A stretch of DNA of 15,309 nucleotides from Streptomyces sp. NRRL WC-3618 (GCF_001280005.1 NZ_LGDW01000076.1:1-15309), one strand, 5' to 3'. Shown: positions 6,409 to 14,147, counted from the stretch's first letter. A program made the numbers and translations. Notes: generated from the sequence alone by a model not told the origin.

Positions 6409-7755
6409 ATGAGCCTGCGCTCCCGCATAGCCTCCGCCGACGACAACGGCAACGGAACCGCGCGCGAGGACGGCCACCTCGTCGCCGTCTACCGTGCCAA
6501 GCTCCTCGAAGAGATCGACCTCGCGGAGATGTCCAGCCTCGCGGCAGCCGAACGCCGCGTCCGCCTGGAACGCGTCCTCGGCCACATCATCAGCCGCGAG
6601 GGCCCGGTCCTCTCCTCCGCCGAACGCTCCCAGCTCATCAGGCGGGTGGTCGACGAAGCCCTCGGTCTGGGCGTCCTCGAACCGCTCCTCGCCGACGCGT
6701 CGATCACCGAGATCATGGTCAACGGCCCGGACTCGATCTTCGTGGAACGAGCGGGCCGCGTCGAACAGCTCCCCATGCGCTTCGCGTCGAGCGAGCAGTT
6801 GATGCAGACCATCGAACGGATCGTCTCGACGGTCAACAGGCGTGTGGACGAGTCGAATCCGATGGTCGACGCCCGCCTGCCCACCGGCGAACGTGTCAAC
6901 GTCATCATCCCGCCGCTCTCCCTCACCGGCCCGACGCTCACGATCCGCCGCTTCCCCCGCGCCTACACGCTCCCCGAACTGATCGGCCTCGGCTCCCTCG
7001 ACGAGCAGATGCTGATGCTCCTCGCCGCCTTCGTCCGGGCCCGGTTCAACGTCATCGTCAGCGGCGGTACGGGCACCGGCAAGACCACGCTCCTCAACGC
7101 CCTGTCCGGCCTGGTCCCCTCCCACGAACGCATCATCACCATCGAGGACTCGGCCGAACTCCAGCTCCAGCAGGAGCATGTGATCCGCCTCGAATCCCGC
7201 CCGCCGAACGTGGAGGGCAAGGGCCAGATCACCATCCGCGACCTGGTCCGCAACAGCCTGCGTATGCGCCCCGACCGCATCATCGTCGGCGAGGTCCGAG
7301 GGGGCGAGACCCTCGACATGCTCCAGGCGATGTCCACGGGCCACGACGGTTCCCTGGCTACCGTCCACGCCAACTCGGCGGAGGACGCGCTGATGCGCCT
7401 GCAGACCCTCGGCTCGATGTCCGAAGTCATGATCCCCTTCGAGGCGTTGAAGGACCAGATCAACTCGGCGGTGGACGTGGTGGTCCAGTTGGCCCGCCAC
7501 GCGGACGGCTCCCGCCGCATCGCGGAGATCGCCCTGCTCATCTCCCACGGCCGCGAACAGTTCCGCATCGTGACCGTCTCCCGCTACGTCTCCCGCCCGA
7601 CCGGCCCCGACCGCGTGCCCCAGGGCTACTTCGAACACCTGCCGCTGCCCCGCCCGGTCGCCGAGAAGCTGTACATGGCGAACGAATCGCTGCCCCCGGC
7701 GTTCGGCGTGGCCGAGGTGCTCGACGTACTGGACGCGAGGCAGGCGATCAGATGA
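6409..7755 (+). CDS. tadA: TadA/CpaF secretion ATPase
   Basis: 448 aa from ATG 6409. Residues 60-200 are the N-terminal domain of the CpaF/TadA type, with [13 protein letters not shown] and a PTLTIRRF segment. The ATPase core has Walker [10 protein letters not shown] at 219-227 (Lys225), the Asp-box IEDSAEL at 245-251, Walker [11 protein letters not shown] at 291-300 and the His-box ATVHANS around His320, all intact. It should form a cytosolic hexamer that uses ATP to drive Flp assembly through the TadB/TadC platform. The stop overlaps the ATG of a 31-aa ORF as ATGA. The purine-rich GGAGAGGAG is a little far (about 14 nt) from the ATG, and a pentanucleotide repeat sits just before it. Confidence 0.95.
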   Translation: MSLRSRIASADDNGNGTAREDGHLVAVYRAKLLEEIDLAEMSSLAAAERRVRLERVLGHIISREGPVLSSAERSQLIRRVVDEALGLGVLEPLLADASITEIMVNGPDSIFVERAGRVEQLPMRFASSEQLMQTIERIVSTVNRRVDESNPMVDARLPTGERVNVIIPPLSLTGPTLTIRRFPRAYTLPELIGLGSLDEQMLMLLAAFVRARFNVIVSGGTGTGKTTLLNALSGLVPSHERIITIEDSAELQLQQEHVIRLESRPPNVEGKGQITIRDLVRNSLRMRPDRIIVGEVRGGETLDMLQAMSTGHDGSLATVHANSAEDALMRLQTLGSMSEVMIPFEALKDQINSAVDVVVQLARHADGSRRIAEIALLISHGREQFRIVTVSRYVSRPTGPDRVPQGYFEHLPLPRPVAEKLYMANESLPPAFGVAEVLDVLDARQAIR

Positions 7756-7847
7756 ACACGCGAACGACTACAAGAACCATGACTGCAAGAACCCTGACGA
7801 GTGCGACTACCAGCACGAGGCCGACTGTGCGGAGCGAGAAGCCATGA
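7752..7847 (+). CDS. Short 31-aa Thr/Arg-rich ORF linking tadA and tadB by ATGA at both ends
   Basis: ATG 7752 overlaps the tadA stop as ATGA, and its own stop (TGA 7845-7847) overlaps the tadB ATG at 7844 as ATGA. The 31-residue product ([20 protein letters not shown]...) is almost only Thr, Arg, Ser and Ala. A 15-bp imperfect tandem repeat (7768-7782 and 7783-7797, 13 of 15 matching) lies inside it. It may serve only to pass ribosomes from tadA to tadB; tadB also has its own GGAG site. Whether the peptide is stable is unknown. Confidence 0.4.
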   Translation: MNTRTTTRTMTARTLTSATTSTRPTVRSEKP

Positions 7848-8785
7848 ACAACTCGGTCCCGCTGGCGTTGGGTGCCACCATGCTGTGCTGCACCCTCGCC
7901 GTCGCGGGCGTGCACACGTACGCCACCGGCCGCGCCCAGCGCCGAGCGCTCGAGGACCGCCTCTCCGGCGGCGGTGCGCTGCGCATGGCGTCCGGCCGCG
8001 TACGCAGGTTCGCCGCCGTCGACCGCCGACTGCGCCGCACCCGTCTGGGCCGCACGATCCACCTCCGCCTCTCGGCGACCGGACTGGACCTGACAGCGGG
8101 CGAGTTCTTCACGTACGTCACCGGTGTCGGCGTCGCACTGTGGCTGCTGGCAGCCGCCGTACTGGCCCCCTTCTTCGGCCCGATCGCCGCGCTGGTGACG
8201 ATCTGGGGCGCGGCGATCTTCCTCAACTGGCAGCGCCAGAAACGCATCGAGGCATTCATCAACCAACTCCCGGACGTGGCACGCCTGCTGGCCAACGCCA
8301 CGGCGGCCGGACTCGCCCTGCGTACGTCACTGGCGATGGCGGCGGAGGAGCTGGAGGCCCCGGCGGGCGAGGAACTGGCCCGGGTGGCCGACCAGTTGAG
8401 CCTTGGCCGGACGGTCGACGACACGTTGGGCGAACTGGCCGAACGCCTCCCGTCCCGCGAACTCGTCGTACTCGTCACCACGTTGGTGCTGGCCAACAAG
8501 GCGGGCGGCTCAGTGGTCAGCTCGCTGCGCAACCTCACCCAGACCCTCGAGGACCGCAAGGAGACGCGCCGCGAGGTCCGCACGATGCTGTCGGAGGTCA
8601 ACGCGACTGCCTTCACGGTCCCTTGCCTGGGCCTCGGCTCCCTCCTCCTCATCAACTCCTCGAACGAGGGCGCGCTGGAGAAGGTGACCGGCTCCGCCTT
8701 GGGGCAGGGCCTGATCCTCCTCTCCCTGGGCCTGTACACGGTCGGCTTCTTCGTCATCCGCCGCCTCGGCAAGATCGAAGTCTGA
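7844..8785 (+). CDS. tadB: TadB platform protein (type II secretion F-like domain)
   Basis: 313 aa from ATG 7844, with GGAG 9 nt upstream. An N-terminal membrane segment (about residues 5-26) is followed by a basic stretch, then a hydrophobic pair at about 88-130. The T2SSF domain lies at about 135-280, with INQLPDVARLLANATAAGLALRTSLAMAAEEL at its start and a LANKAGGSVVSSLRNL turn. Two C-terminal membrane segments (about 245-265 and 285-305) follow. TadB and TadC together make the inner-membrane platform that couples TadA to pilus growth. The next gene starts 17 nt after its stop, in keeping with an operon. Confidence 0.92.
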   Translation: MNNSVPLALGATMLCCTLAVAGVHTYATGRAQRRALEDRLSGGGALRMASGRVRRFAAVDRRLRRTRLGRTIHLRLSATGLDLTAGEFFTYVTGVGVALWLLAAAVLAPFFGPIAALVTIWGAAIFLNWQRQKRIEAFINQLPDVARLLANATAAGLALRTSLAMAAEELEAPAGEELARVADQLSLGRTVDDTLGELAERLPSRELVVLVTTLVLANKAGGSVVSSLRNLTQTLEDRKETRREVRTMLSEVNATAFTVPCLGLGSLLLINSSNEGALEKVTGSALGQGLILLSLGLYTVGFFVIRRLGKIEV

Positions 8786-8802
8786 GGGGAGTGAGTGACC
8801 GG

Positions 8803-9693
8803 ATGCTGCCACTGCTGCTGGCCTTGTTGATGGCGATCGCCGTCGCGGGCGCCCTGCTGGGCATCCGCATGATCCGGGCCGACGCCAAACTCCCCGCCGA
8901 CCTGCTCCTCGCCCTGGAGGTGGGCGGCAGCCGCGTCTCGAAGGCCGGCTCGGCGGTGGACCGCATGGGCGTGCGCTTCGCACCCCTCGTCCTGCGCCTG
9001 ATGGGCCCCGCCAGGGTCGACGCGAAACGCCTGCGCATCGACATGGCGGGCAACCCCGGCGGCCTGACCATCACCCGCTACGCGGCCCGCCGCGCGGTGT
9101 ACGTCACCTTCGGGGTCCTGCTGGGCCTGATCTTCCTCCAGAACGGCCAACTACTCCTCGCTGTCGTCACGTTCGCGTTCGGAGTGACGGCGGCGGACGT
9201 GGCGATCTGGCAGGCGGTACGGGAACGCAAGGACGTCATCGACCGCACGCTCCCCGACTTCCTGGACGTGCTCGCGGTCGTGGTCTCGGCGGGCCTGGGC
9301 TTTCGCCAGGCCCTGGACCGGGTGGCGGAGAAGTACGAGGGCCCGTGGGCGGACGAACTCCGCATCACCCTCCGCCAGATGGACATGGGCGTCAGCCGCC
9401 GCCAGGCCTTCGACCAGCTCCGCAGGCGCAACTCCAGTGAGCAGGTGGCCCAGTTCGTGTCGGCGCTCCAACAGGGCGAGGAGCTCGGTTCCCCGATCGC
9501 CGAGACCCTGATCCAGATCGCCGCGGACATGCGCCGTACGGACGCCCAGGAATCCCGCCGCCGCGCCGCGAAGACGATCCCCAAGGCAACTCTCGTCACC
9601 CTGGTGTTCATGCTCCCGGCGACGATGATCCTCATCGCGACGGGAATGTTCCTCGGCTCGGGTACGAACTTCGGCTCGATTCTGGGACGTTGA
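8803..9693 (+). CDS. tadC: TadC platform protein (type II secretion F-like domain)
   Basis: 296 aa from ATG 8803. GTG 8791 is in frame but sits inside the AGGGGAG ribosome site, so ATG is preferred. A longer open frame upstream is a shadow of tadB. The order is: an N-terminal membrane segment, a basic region, a hydrophobic pair (YVTFGVLLGLIFLQNGQLLLAVVTFAFGV), then the T2SSF domain with RTLPDFLDVLAVVVSAGLGFRQALDRVAE and ALQQGEELGSPIAETL, and a last membrane segment (LVFMLPATMILIATGMFLG). It is the second platform subunit, paired with TadB. Its stop is only 15 nt before the sensor-kinase ATG. Confidence 0.92.
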   Translation: MLPLLLALLMAIAVAGALLGIRMIRADAKLPADLLLALEVGGSRVSKAGSAVDRMGVRFAPLVLRLMGPARVDAKRLRIDMAGNPGGLTITRYAARRAVYVTFGVLLGLIFLQNGQLLLAVVTFAFGVTAADVAIWQAVRERKDVIDRTLPDFLDVLAVVVSAGLGFRQALDRVAEKYEGPWADELRITLRQMDMGVSRRQAFDQLRRRNSSEQVAQFVSALQQGEELGSPIAETLIQIAADMRRTDAQESRRRAAKTIPKATLVTLVFMLPATMILIATGMFLGSGTNFGSILGR

Positions 9694-9707
9694 GGACGGT
9701 GGGATCC

Positions 9708-11081
9708 ATGCGGACATGGCGCCGTGAGGTACAGAACCGGAACCGCAACCGGGGCTGGGGCCGGGTGCGGGGCTACGACCCGACCGCCGGCTACCTGGCC
9801 GACGACGCCCCGGCCCCCGCCACCGTCCGCCTCCAACTGAACGCCCTGCAGGCCCTGTGCCGCCAGGCGTTCGCGGTACGCATGACGATGATCGCCCTCG
9901 GCACCCCCTTCGCGATGACCAACACGGCGCAGGGCGCCCCGCGTTACGTGGTCCTCGCGGCGGCGGTCCTGGCCGTCACCGCCTCGTACGCCATGTACCG
10001 CGACTGGGACCGGCTGGCCCCGCGCCTCCTGGCCCACCCCACCCTCATGGCGGCGGACCTGACGTTCGCGGCGATACTCCTCCTGACCGCGTCACCCGCC
10101 TCCCCCCTCGCCTACGCCACGGTGTGCACTCCTCTCCTCGCCGGCCTCCTCTACGGCTGGCAGGGCTCGGGCGTCTTCACGGGGCTGCAGCTGGTGGTGC
10201 TCCTCACGGTCTACCGAGCCTGGGCACAGCACCCGGGCACAGGCACCAGCACCCTCCTCATAGCGGGCTTCTGCATCGGCGCCGGCATCATCGGCGTCAC
10301 ACTGCGCAACCTGATGTTCCGCTTCGGTACGGCGAGCGAGGCACTGGCGGAGGCGAACTCCCGGCTGGCGGTGGCGGAGGCGGTGGAGTCCGAACGGGCG
10401 CGCCTGGCAAGGGAGATGCACGACTCGGTCACCAAGACCCTGCACGGCCTGGCGCTGGCGGCGGACGCCCTCGCCTCGTCGGCGGCCGCCGGTACGAACC
10501 CCGACCCGGACTCGGTACGGCGCCACGCGGCGCTGGTGGCCTCGGCGGCGCGCCGAGCGGCGGCGGAGTCCCGCGACCTCCTCACCGACCTGCGCCACCA
10601 CACGGACCTGAGGACACCGGACGTGGATCTGATCGCCGAACTGACGCAGAAGGCAGCGGAGTTCGAGCAGAGCGCGGCAATCCGTACGCATCTGAAGACG
10701 GGCACCGCGAGGATCGACGCCCTCCCGCACCGGACGGCACACCACCTCCTGGCGATCGTCTCGGAGGCCCTGGAGAACACGCGCAGGCACGCGAACGCCA
10801 CGCGGGTGACCCTGGAGGCGGAGCCAACGGGAGACGGCCTGACGCTCCGCATCAGGGACGACGGAGTGGGCATCCCCGACCCACTGAACCTCGAAGAGAC
10901 CACCAGATCAGGCCACTTCGGCGTCCTGGGCATGGTGGAACGGGCGAGGTCGCTGGGTGCGGTGATTCACCTGGGCCGACAGGATGAAGGGGGCACGGAG
11001 ATCCGAGTCGACGTGAGGCTCCCCGGACTCGATTACGTCCCCCGGCCCCGGAAGGAGGTCGCGCCGTATGCCCGGAGATGA
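9708..11081 (+). CDS. Sensor histidine kinase, NarL/DesK-like family
   Basis: 457 aa from ATG 9708; a TTG at 9690 overlapping the tadC stop is a weaker choice. After about 50 cytosolic residues come roughly six hydrophobic segments between residues 55 and 200 with no large outer domain. Next is a HisKA_3 dimerisation helix, ERARLAREMHDSVTKTLHGLA, with phosphorylated His238. A HATPase domain follows with the N-box SEALENTRRHAN (Asn357), DDGVGIP near 385 and GHFGVLGMVERARSLGA. It should phosphorylate the response regulator encoded immediately downstream, whose start overlaps its end by 14 nt. The signal is unknown; the membrane-embedded sensor suggests something sensed within or near the membrane. 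Being inside the pilus operon, it probably controls pilus genes. Confidence 0.92.
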   Translation: MRTWRREVQNRNRNRGWGRVRGYDPTAGYLADDAPAPATVRLQLNALQALCRQAFAVRMTMIALGTPFAMTNTAQGAPRYVVLAAAVLAVTASYAMYRDWDRLAPRLLAHPTLMAADLTFAAILLLTASPASPLAYATVCTPLLAGLLYGWQGSGVFTGLQLVVLLTVYRAWAQHPGTGTSTLLIAGFCIGAGIIGVTLRNLMFRFGTASEALAEANSRLAVAEAVESERARLAREMHDSVTKTLHGLALAADALASSAAAGTNPDPDSVRRHAALVASAARRAAAESRDLLTDLRHHTDLRTPDVDLIAELTQKAAEFEQSAAIRTHLKTGTARIDALPHRTAHHLLAIVSEALENTRRHANATRVTLEAEPTGDGLTLRIRDDGVGIPDPLNLEETTRSGHFGVLGMVERARSLGAVIHLGRQDEGGTEIRVDVRLPGLDYVPRPRKEVAPYARR

Positions 11082-11868
11082 ACGGCCGGAGCCGCTGCGG
11101 GTGTTGGTGGCGGACGACAACCCGGTGGTACGGGCAGGCCTGACGGCACTGCTGGGCGGCCACCCGGACATCGACGTGGTGGCGGAGGCGTCGAACGGCA
11201 CCGAGGCGGTGTCGGCCGCGGAACGCGTACACCCTGACGTGGTGCTGCTCGACGTACGCATGCCCGGCACGGACGGCCTCACCGCCCTTCCCCAACTCGC
11301 GCTACTGGCCCCGGTGATGATGCTGACGTACAGCAGCCAGCCGGAGATCGTGAAAGAGGCGCTGCACAGAGGAGCCTCGGCCTACCTGGTCCACGGAGGC
11401 TTCACGGCGGAGGAGCTGACGGAGGCGGTACGGGCGGTGGGAAGGGGAGCGGGGTCCGCTCCCGCCCCTGCCTCTGTCCCCGTCCCCGTCCCCGCCCACG
11501 ACCCTCTCCCCGCCCACGACTCTGTCCCGGATTCGCTCGGCGTTTCCTACGAACCGAAGGAAAGCACTTCGCACCTGCAACCAGTTATGGCACTCTTGCG
11601 CCAGACGCTGCCGACCCGGCTCGACCATGCGCCACCACTTGCCGTCCACGTCCGCAACCGACCGGACTTCGGCCTGAGTTCAAGGGAGGTGGAGGTCATG
11701 GATCTCATCGCAGCCGGGGTGAACAACCAGCAAATCGCCGCCACCTGTTTCATCAGCGAGAAGACGGTCAAGAACCACATCAACCGCATCTTCGCAAAGC
11801 TGCACAGTACGACACGGAGCGAAGCGATCGCCCGGTGGCTGGGTACGGCTCGGGAGGGGTGGGAGTGA
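11068..11868 (+). CDS. LuxR/NarL-type response regulator
   Basis: 266 aa from ATG 11068 with an excellent GGAGG site inside the end of the kinase gene. The receiver domain (residues 10-125) has the acidic pair D16/D17, phospho-acceptor D62 in VVLLDVRMPG and the switch Thr87. The usual conserved Lys of YLLK is His109 (SAYLVHGG). A long Pro/Ala/Val/Ser linker (about 128-158) is encoded by C-rich repeats. The C-terminal LuxR helix-turn-helix is at about 200-262: LSSREVEVMDLIAAG and the recognition helix SEKTVKNHINRIFAKL. It is a DNA-binding partner of the adjacent kinase. It lies directly upstream of the pilin gene, so control of flp and the operon is the natural inference. The TGA overlaps an ATG (TGATG) in the TadG-like frame. 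Confidence 0.92.
   Translation: MPGDERPEPLRVLVADDNPVVRAGLTALLGGHPDIDVVAEASNGTEAVSAAERVHPDVVLLDVRMPGTDGLTALPQLALLAPVMMLTYSSQPEIVKEALHRGASAYLVHGGFTAEELTEAVRAVGRGAGSAPAPASVPVPVPAHDPLPAHDSVPDSLGVSYEPKESTSHLQPVMALLRQTLPTRLDHAPPLAVHVRNRPDFGLSSREVEVMDLIAAGVNNQQIAATCFISEKTVKNHINRIFAKLHSTTRSEAIARWLGTAREGWE
11490..11525 (+). repeat. 18-bp tandem repeat in the regulator linker
   Basis: CCCCGCCCACGACCCTCT (11490-11507) is followed by a near copy (11508-11525, about 16 of 18 matching). They encode the PAHDPL/PAHDSV part of the interdomain linker, after several CCCCGT units. Confidence 0.75.
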
Positions 11869-11891
11869 TGGGGCTTGCTGGGGAGGGAAGT

Positions 11892-11907
11892 TGGGCCCAC
11901 GGGCCCA
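11892..11907. promoter_or_regulatory. 16-bp palindrome between regulator and flp
   Basis: TGGGCCC-AC-GGGCCCA is a perfect inverted repeat in the 108-nt spacer before flp, and it is also a GGGCCCAC tandem pair. It could be an operator, possibly for the adjacent regulator, or a hairpin that tunes read-through into flp. Only the symmetry supports this. Confidence 0.4.
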
Positions 11908-11976
11908 CGCGGAGTAGGCGGGTTCTCACCTACCGTGTCGAGGTCGCTATTGGTGTCGGGTGGGAAGGCGCAAGCC

Positions 11977-12177
11977 ATGCTGCAGGTCAACAGGTGGGCG
12001 CGGACCGTTGTCTCCCGGATGCGGGGGAAGGGGCGGGACGCGGGGGCAGGGTTCGTGGAGTATGCGGGCCTCATGATCATCATCGCGGGGATCTTCACGC
12101 TGATCGACGGGTTGGGGTTGGACGGGTTGATCTCGGCAGCGATCCTGAGAGCCGTGAACAACGTCATTGGGAACTAA
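11977..12177 (+). CDS. flp: Flp-type pilin subunit
   Basis: 66 aa from ATG 11977, with GGAAGG nearby. The leader is basic (RMRGKGRDAG) and 23 residues long, ending at G23. It is followed by AGFVEYAGL, with Glu at +5 and Tyr at +6, the Flp-specific G^xxxxEY processing site. The mature subunit of 43 residues is mostly a hydrophobic helix (LMIIIAGIFTLI) with a short tail ending in VIGN. It is the major structural subunit assembled by the TadA/B/C machine. Processing needs a prepilin peptidase that is not in this window. It sits 108 nt after the regulator gene, a gap large enough for its own promoter. The other reading frame across this gene is also open but does not look like protein. Confidence 0.93.
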   Translation: MLQVNRWARTVVSRMRGKGRDAGAGFVEYAGLMIIIAGIFTLIDGLGLDGLISAAILRAVNNVIGN

Positions 12178-12179
12178 GG

Positions 12180-12782
12180 CTCCCAGGGGTACGCGAGGAC
12201 CGAGGCCAGACGCTTCCCATCTACATCTGGCTGACGGGGATTCTGCTCTTCGCCGCCGTGGCATTCTTCGTCTTCGCTCAAGCAGCGTCCGTCCGCAATG
12301 GAGCTCAATCAGCGGCGGACGCTGCCGCGTTGGCGGCGGCACAAGACGCTCGCGACGAACTGGTGGAAACCCTGACGGGTGCGATCGGGCAGGGCGACGA
12401 CTGGCTCGACTGGCTGAACGGCCAGAACCCACCGGGTGCCGGGGCCACCGCGGCCGCACAGACGTTGGCCGCCGAAAACGACGCAACTGTCCAGGGCGGA
12501 GCCGAACCTGTCGTGCGGGACGGCCACCCCGGGTTTCGTGTCGCCGTGAAGACCACGAACACGGTCGGTGCGTCGATCATCCCGGGCACGGAGAGCATGC
12601 ACGCCAGGGCCCATGCCGTCGCCATCATCCAGCCCCGCTGTGAATTCGACCCGGCCGCGGATCCCACGAAGCCGATCGCGCTGGACTGCGACGGCCAGAC
12701 CGTGGACATCGACCCCGTAGATTTCGATCCGGACGACTTCCCCGACGCGTCCGTGCTGTTCTCTGTGCATCTGGCCGAGTGA
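12180..12782 (+). CDS. TadG-like pilus-associated protein, start not resolved
   Basis: The recognisable protein begins at about 12195 (REDRGQTLPIYIWL) and ends at TGA 12782. One hydrophobic segment (WLTGILLFAAVAFFVFAQAA) is followed by the hallmark SVRNGAQSAADAAALAAAQDARDEL of actinobacterial TadG-like proteins, then an outer domain ending in an Asp-rich tail with two Cys. No ATG, GTG or TTG occurs in this frame between the flp stop and the membrane segment. The start given is only the first codon past flp. The frame stays open upstream to GTG 11992 and to ATG 11868, which overlaps the regulator stop as TGATG, but that stretch is a shadow of flp. Alternatives are a one-base error in the GGGG run at 12186-12189 (which would join a TTG start at 12167), a non-standard start, or frameshifting. 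Confidence 0.7.
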   Translation, partial: LPGVREDRGQTLPIYIWLTGILLFAAVAFFVFAQAASVRNGAQSAADAAALAAAQDARDELVETLTGAIGQGDDWLDWLNGQNPPGAGATAAAQTLAAENDATVQGGAEPVVRDGHPGFRVAVKTTNTVGASIIPGTESMHARAHAVAIIQPRCEFDPAADPTKPIALDCDGQTVDIDPVDFDPDDFPDASVLFSVHLAE

Positions 12783-12797
12783 GAGGAAGCCGTACCG

Positions 12798-13394
12798 ATG
12801 GATTTCCGGCATACCAAGAAGAGCCGCAGGGCGCTGTCGACAGTGGCGATCACGGCCGGGCTGCTTGTCGCGGTGGCCGGCTGCGGCGGGGGAGGCGATG
12901 ACGGCAAGGCGTCGAGCACGGGTTCCTCGTCCACCCCGACTCCCAAGGAGCAGGGAGATGCCGACAAGAAGGAGTCCGCGACTCCCGCCGCGGACACCGT
13001 GCTGGCCGAGGTGAAGGCCGGAGGCTTGACGCTCCAGGTGACGTCGGCTGCCCGCGACGCAGGCGGCTTCGTCACCGTCGAAGGCAAGGTGACCAACGGC
13101 ACCGGTGTCCCGTGGGTCGGGGCGGATTGGCGCGGTGACGAGAACGAACTCGTGAAGAACGGTGGGTCGATCGCGGGCGCGAGTCTCGTCGACCCCACTG
13201 GCAAGAAGAAGTACCTCGTCCTACGCGATACGGAAGGGCGCTGCTTGTGCACGAGGTTCACCGGAGGCGTCGGAACGGGTGACACCACGGACTGGTTCGC
13301 CCAGTTCCCCGCTCCGCCGGAAAGCACGACGAAGATCAACTTCCAGGTCGGCTCCATGCCCCCGGCATCCATCGAGATCTCCGAGGGCGAGTGA
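12798..13394 (+). CDS. Lipoprotein of unknown function in the pilus operon
   Basis: 198 aa from ATG 12798, 15 nt after the TadG-like stop, with GAGAGGAAG upstream. It has a basic start (RHTKKSRR), a hydrophobic core and the lipobox VAGC, with lipidated Cys29. A Gly/Ser/Thr/Lys-rich linker runs to about residue 65. The remaining 130 residues look like a beta-rich domain: LTLQVTSAARDAGGFVTVEGKVTNG, a WVGADW segment, a C-x-C (CLC), and ISEGE at the end. The pattern resembles extracellular beta-sandwich domains, but I cannot name the family. Its end touches the next gene (stop 13392-13394, ATG 13397), so it is likely translated and perhaps functions with the OmpA-domain protein. Confidence 0.85.
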   Translation: MDFRHTKKSRRALSTVAITAGLLVAVAGCGGGGDDGKASSTGSSSTPTPKEQGDADKKESATPAADTVLAEVKAGGLTLQVTSAARDAGGFVTVEGKVTNGTGVPWVGADWRGDENELVKNGGSIAGASLVDPTGKKKYLVLRDTEGRCLCTRFTGGVGTGDTTDWFAQFPAPPESTTKINFQVGSMPPASIEISEGE

Positions 13395-13396
13395 CA

Positions 13397-14017
13397 ATGA
13401 CCCGCACTCACCGCCCCACCGCAACCACTCTCACGGCCCTGGCAGTCCTGGCCACCCTCACCCTGACCACCCCCTTGGCCCATGCCGACGACGACCCGAG
13501 TGCACCCCCAGGCAGCGTCACGACCTCCCCACCTCCCGAAGTGGACCCCACCAGCCCCGGCCTGAAACTGGCCGACGGCGCCACACTCGCCGCAGTCAAG
13601 GTCCTGGACATCAAGTCGGTCGTGGAGGACATGGGCGGCGAGGAACGCCGAGTGGACACGAACGAGACCGTGACGTTCGCGCTCCAGGCGGAAGTCCTGT
13701 TCCCGAAGAACAGCTCGAAGCTGAACCCGGAGGCCCGCTCCCGTATCCGGGTGATCGCCGACGAGATAAAGGCACAGAAGGCCACAAACGTCAGGGTCTT
13801 CGGCTTCACCGACAACCTCGGCTCGTACGCCCACGGCCTGACCCTCTCGAAGAACCGCGCGGAGGTCGTCCACGACGAACTGGCCGCCGGGCTGGGCGGA
13901 GACGTCACCTTCCAGGTACGCGGCTACAGCGAGGACTACCCGATCGCCGACAACACCTCGGAACAGGGCCGCCGGAAGAACCGGCGGGTGGAGGTGACGT
14001 TCCAGAAGGGGGAGTAA
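13397..14017 (+). CDS. Secreted OmpA-domain (peptidoglycan-binding) protein
   Basis: 206 aa from ATG 13397; GTG 13391, overlapping the previous stop, is also in frame. It has a signal peptide with a hydrophobic Ala/Leu/Thr core ending AHA before DDDPS, then a Pro/Ser/Thr linker. An OmpA C-terminal domain lies at about residues 90-205: VLFPKNSSKLNPEARSRI, VFGFTDNLGS (the T-D-x2-G that contacts diaminopimelate), LSKNRAEVVHDEL, RGYSEDYPIADNTSEQGRRKNRRVEV. All key residues (Asp of FTDN and Arg of NRRVE) are present. OmpA domains bind peptidoglycan non-covalently. In a single-membrane organism it would be a wall-bound exported protein, plausibly anchoring or guiding the pilus. It is the last gene of the operon. 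Confidence 0.9.
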   Translation: MTRTHRPTATTLTALAVLATLTLTTPLAHADDDPSAPPGSVTTSPPPEVDPTSPGLKLADGATLAAVKVLDIKSVVEDMGGEERRVDTNETVTFALQAEVLFPKNSSKLNPEARSRIRVIADEIKAQKATNVRVFGFTDNLGSYAHGLTLSKNRAEVVHDELAAGLGGDVTFQVRGYSEDYPIADNTSEQGRRKNRRVEVTFQKGE

Positions 14018-14147
14018 GGCGACTCCATCCGACTCGCGCCCCGCCGCCGACTCAGGCCGCACCGCACTCAGCCGGCGAGCAAGGCACGTATCCACAACAC
14101 TTCACCCTGTTCGATGTTGAGCTGAGGATCCACCCACGGTCGTGACA

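Noticed and set aside
5692..7638. 648-codon open frame on the minus strand opposite the pseudopilin and tadA genes
   Set aside because: It is the antisense shadow of GC-rich, strongly biased genes. The translation is Asp/Glu/Gly/Arg-rich without domains, while the plus strand has clear TadA motifs.
7801..8790. Long N-terminal extension of the TadC frame across tadB
   Set aside because: Its translation is Pro/Arg/Gly-rich shadow sequence. TadC begins normally at ATG 8803 with a ribosome site.
12305..14095. 596-codon open frame on the minus strand opposite the TadG-like, lipoprotein and OmpA genes
   Set aside because: Shadow of three well-supported plus-strand genes. No motif or ribosome site supports it.
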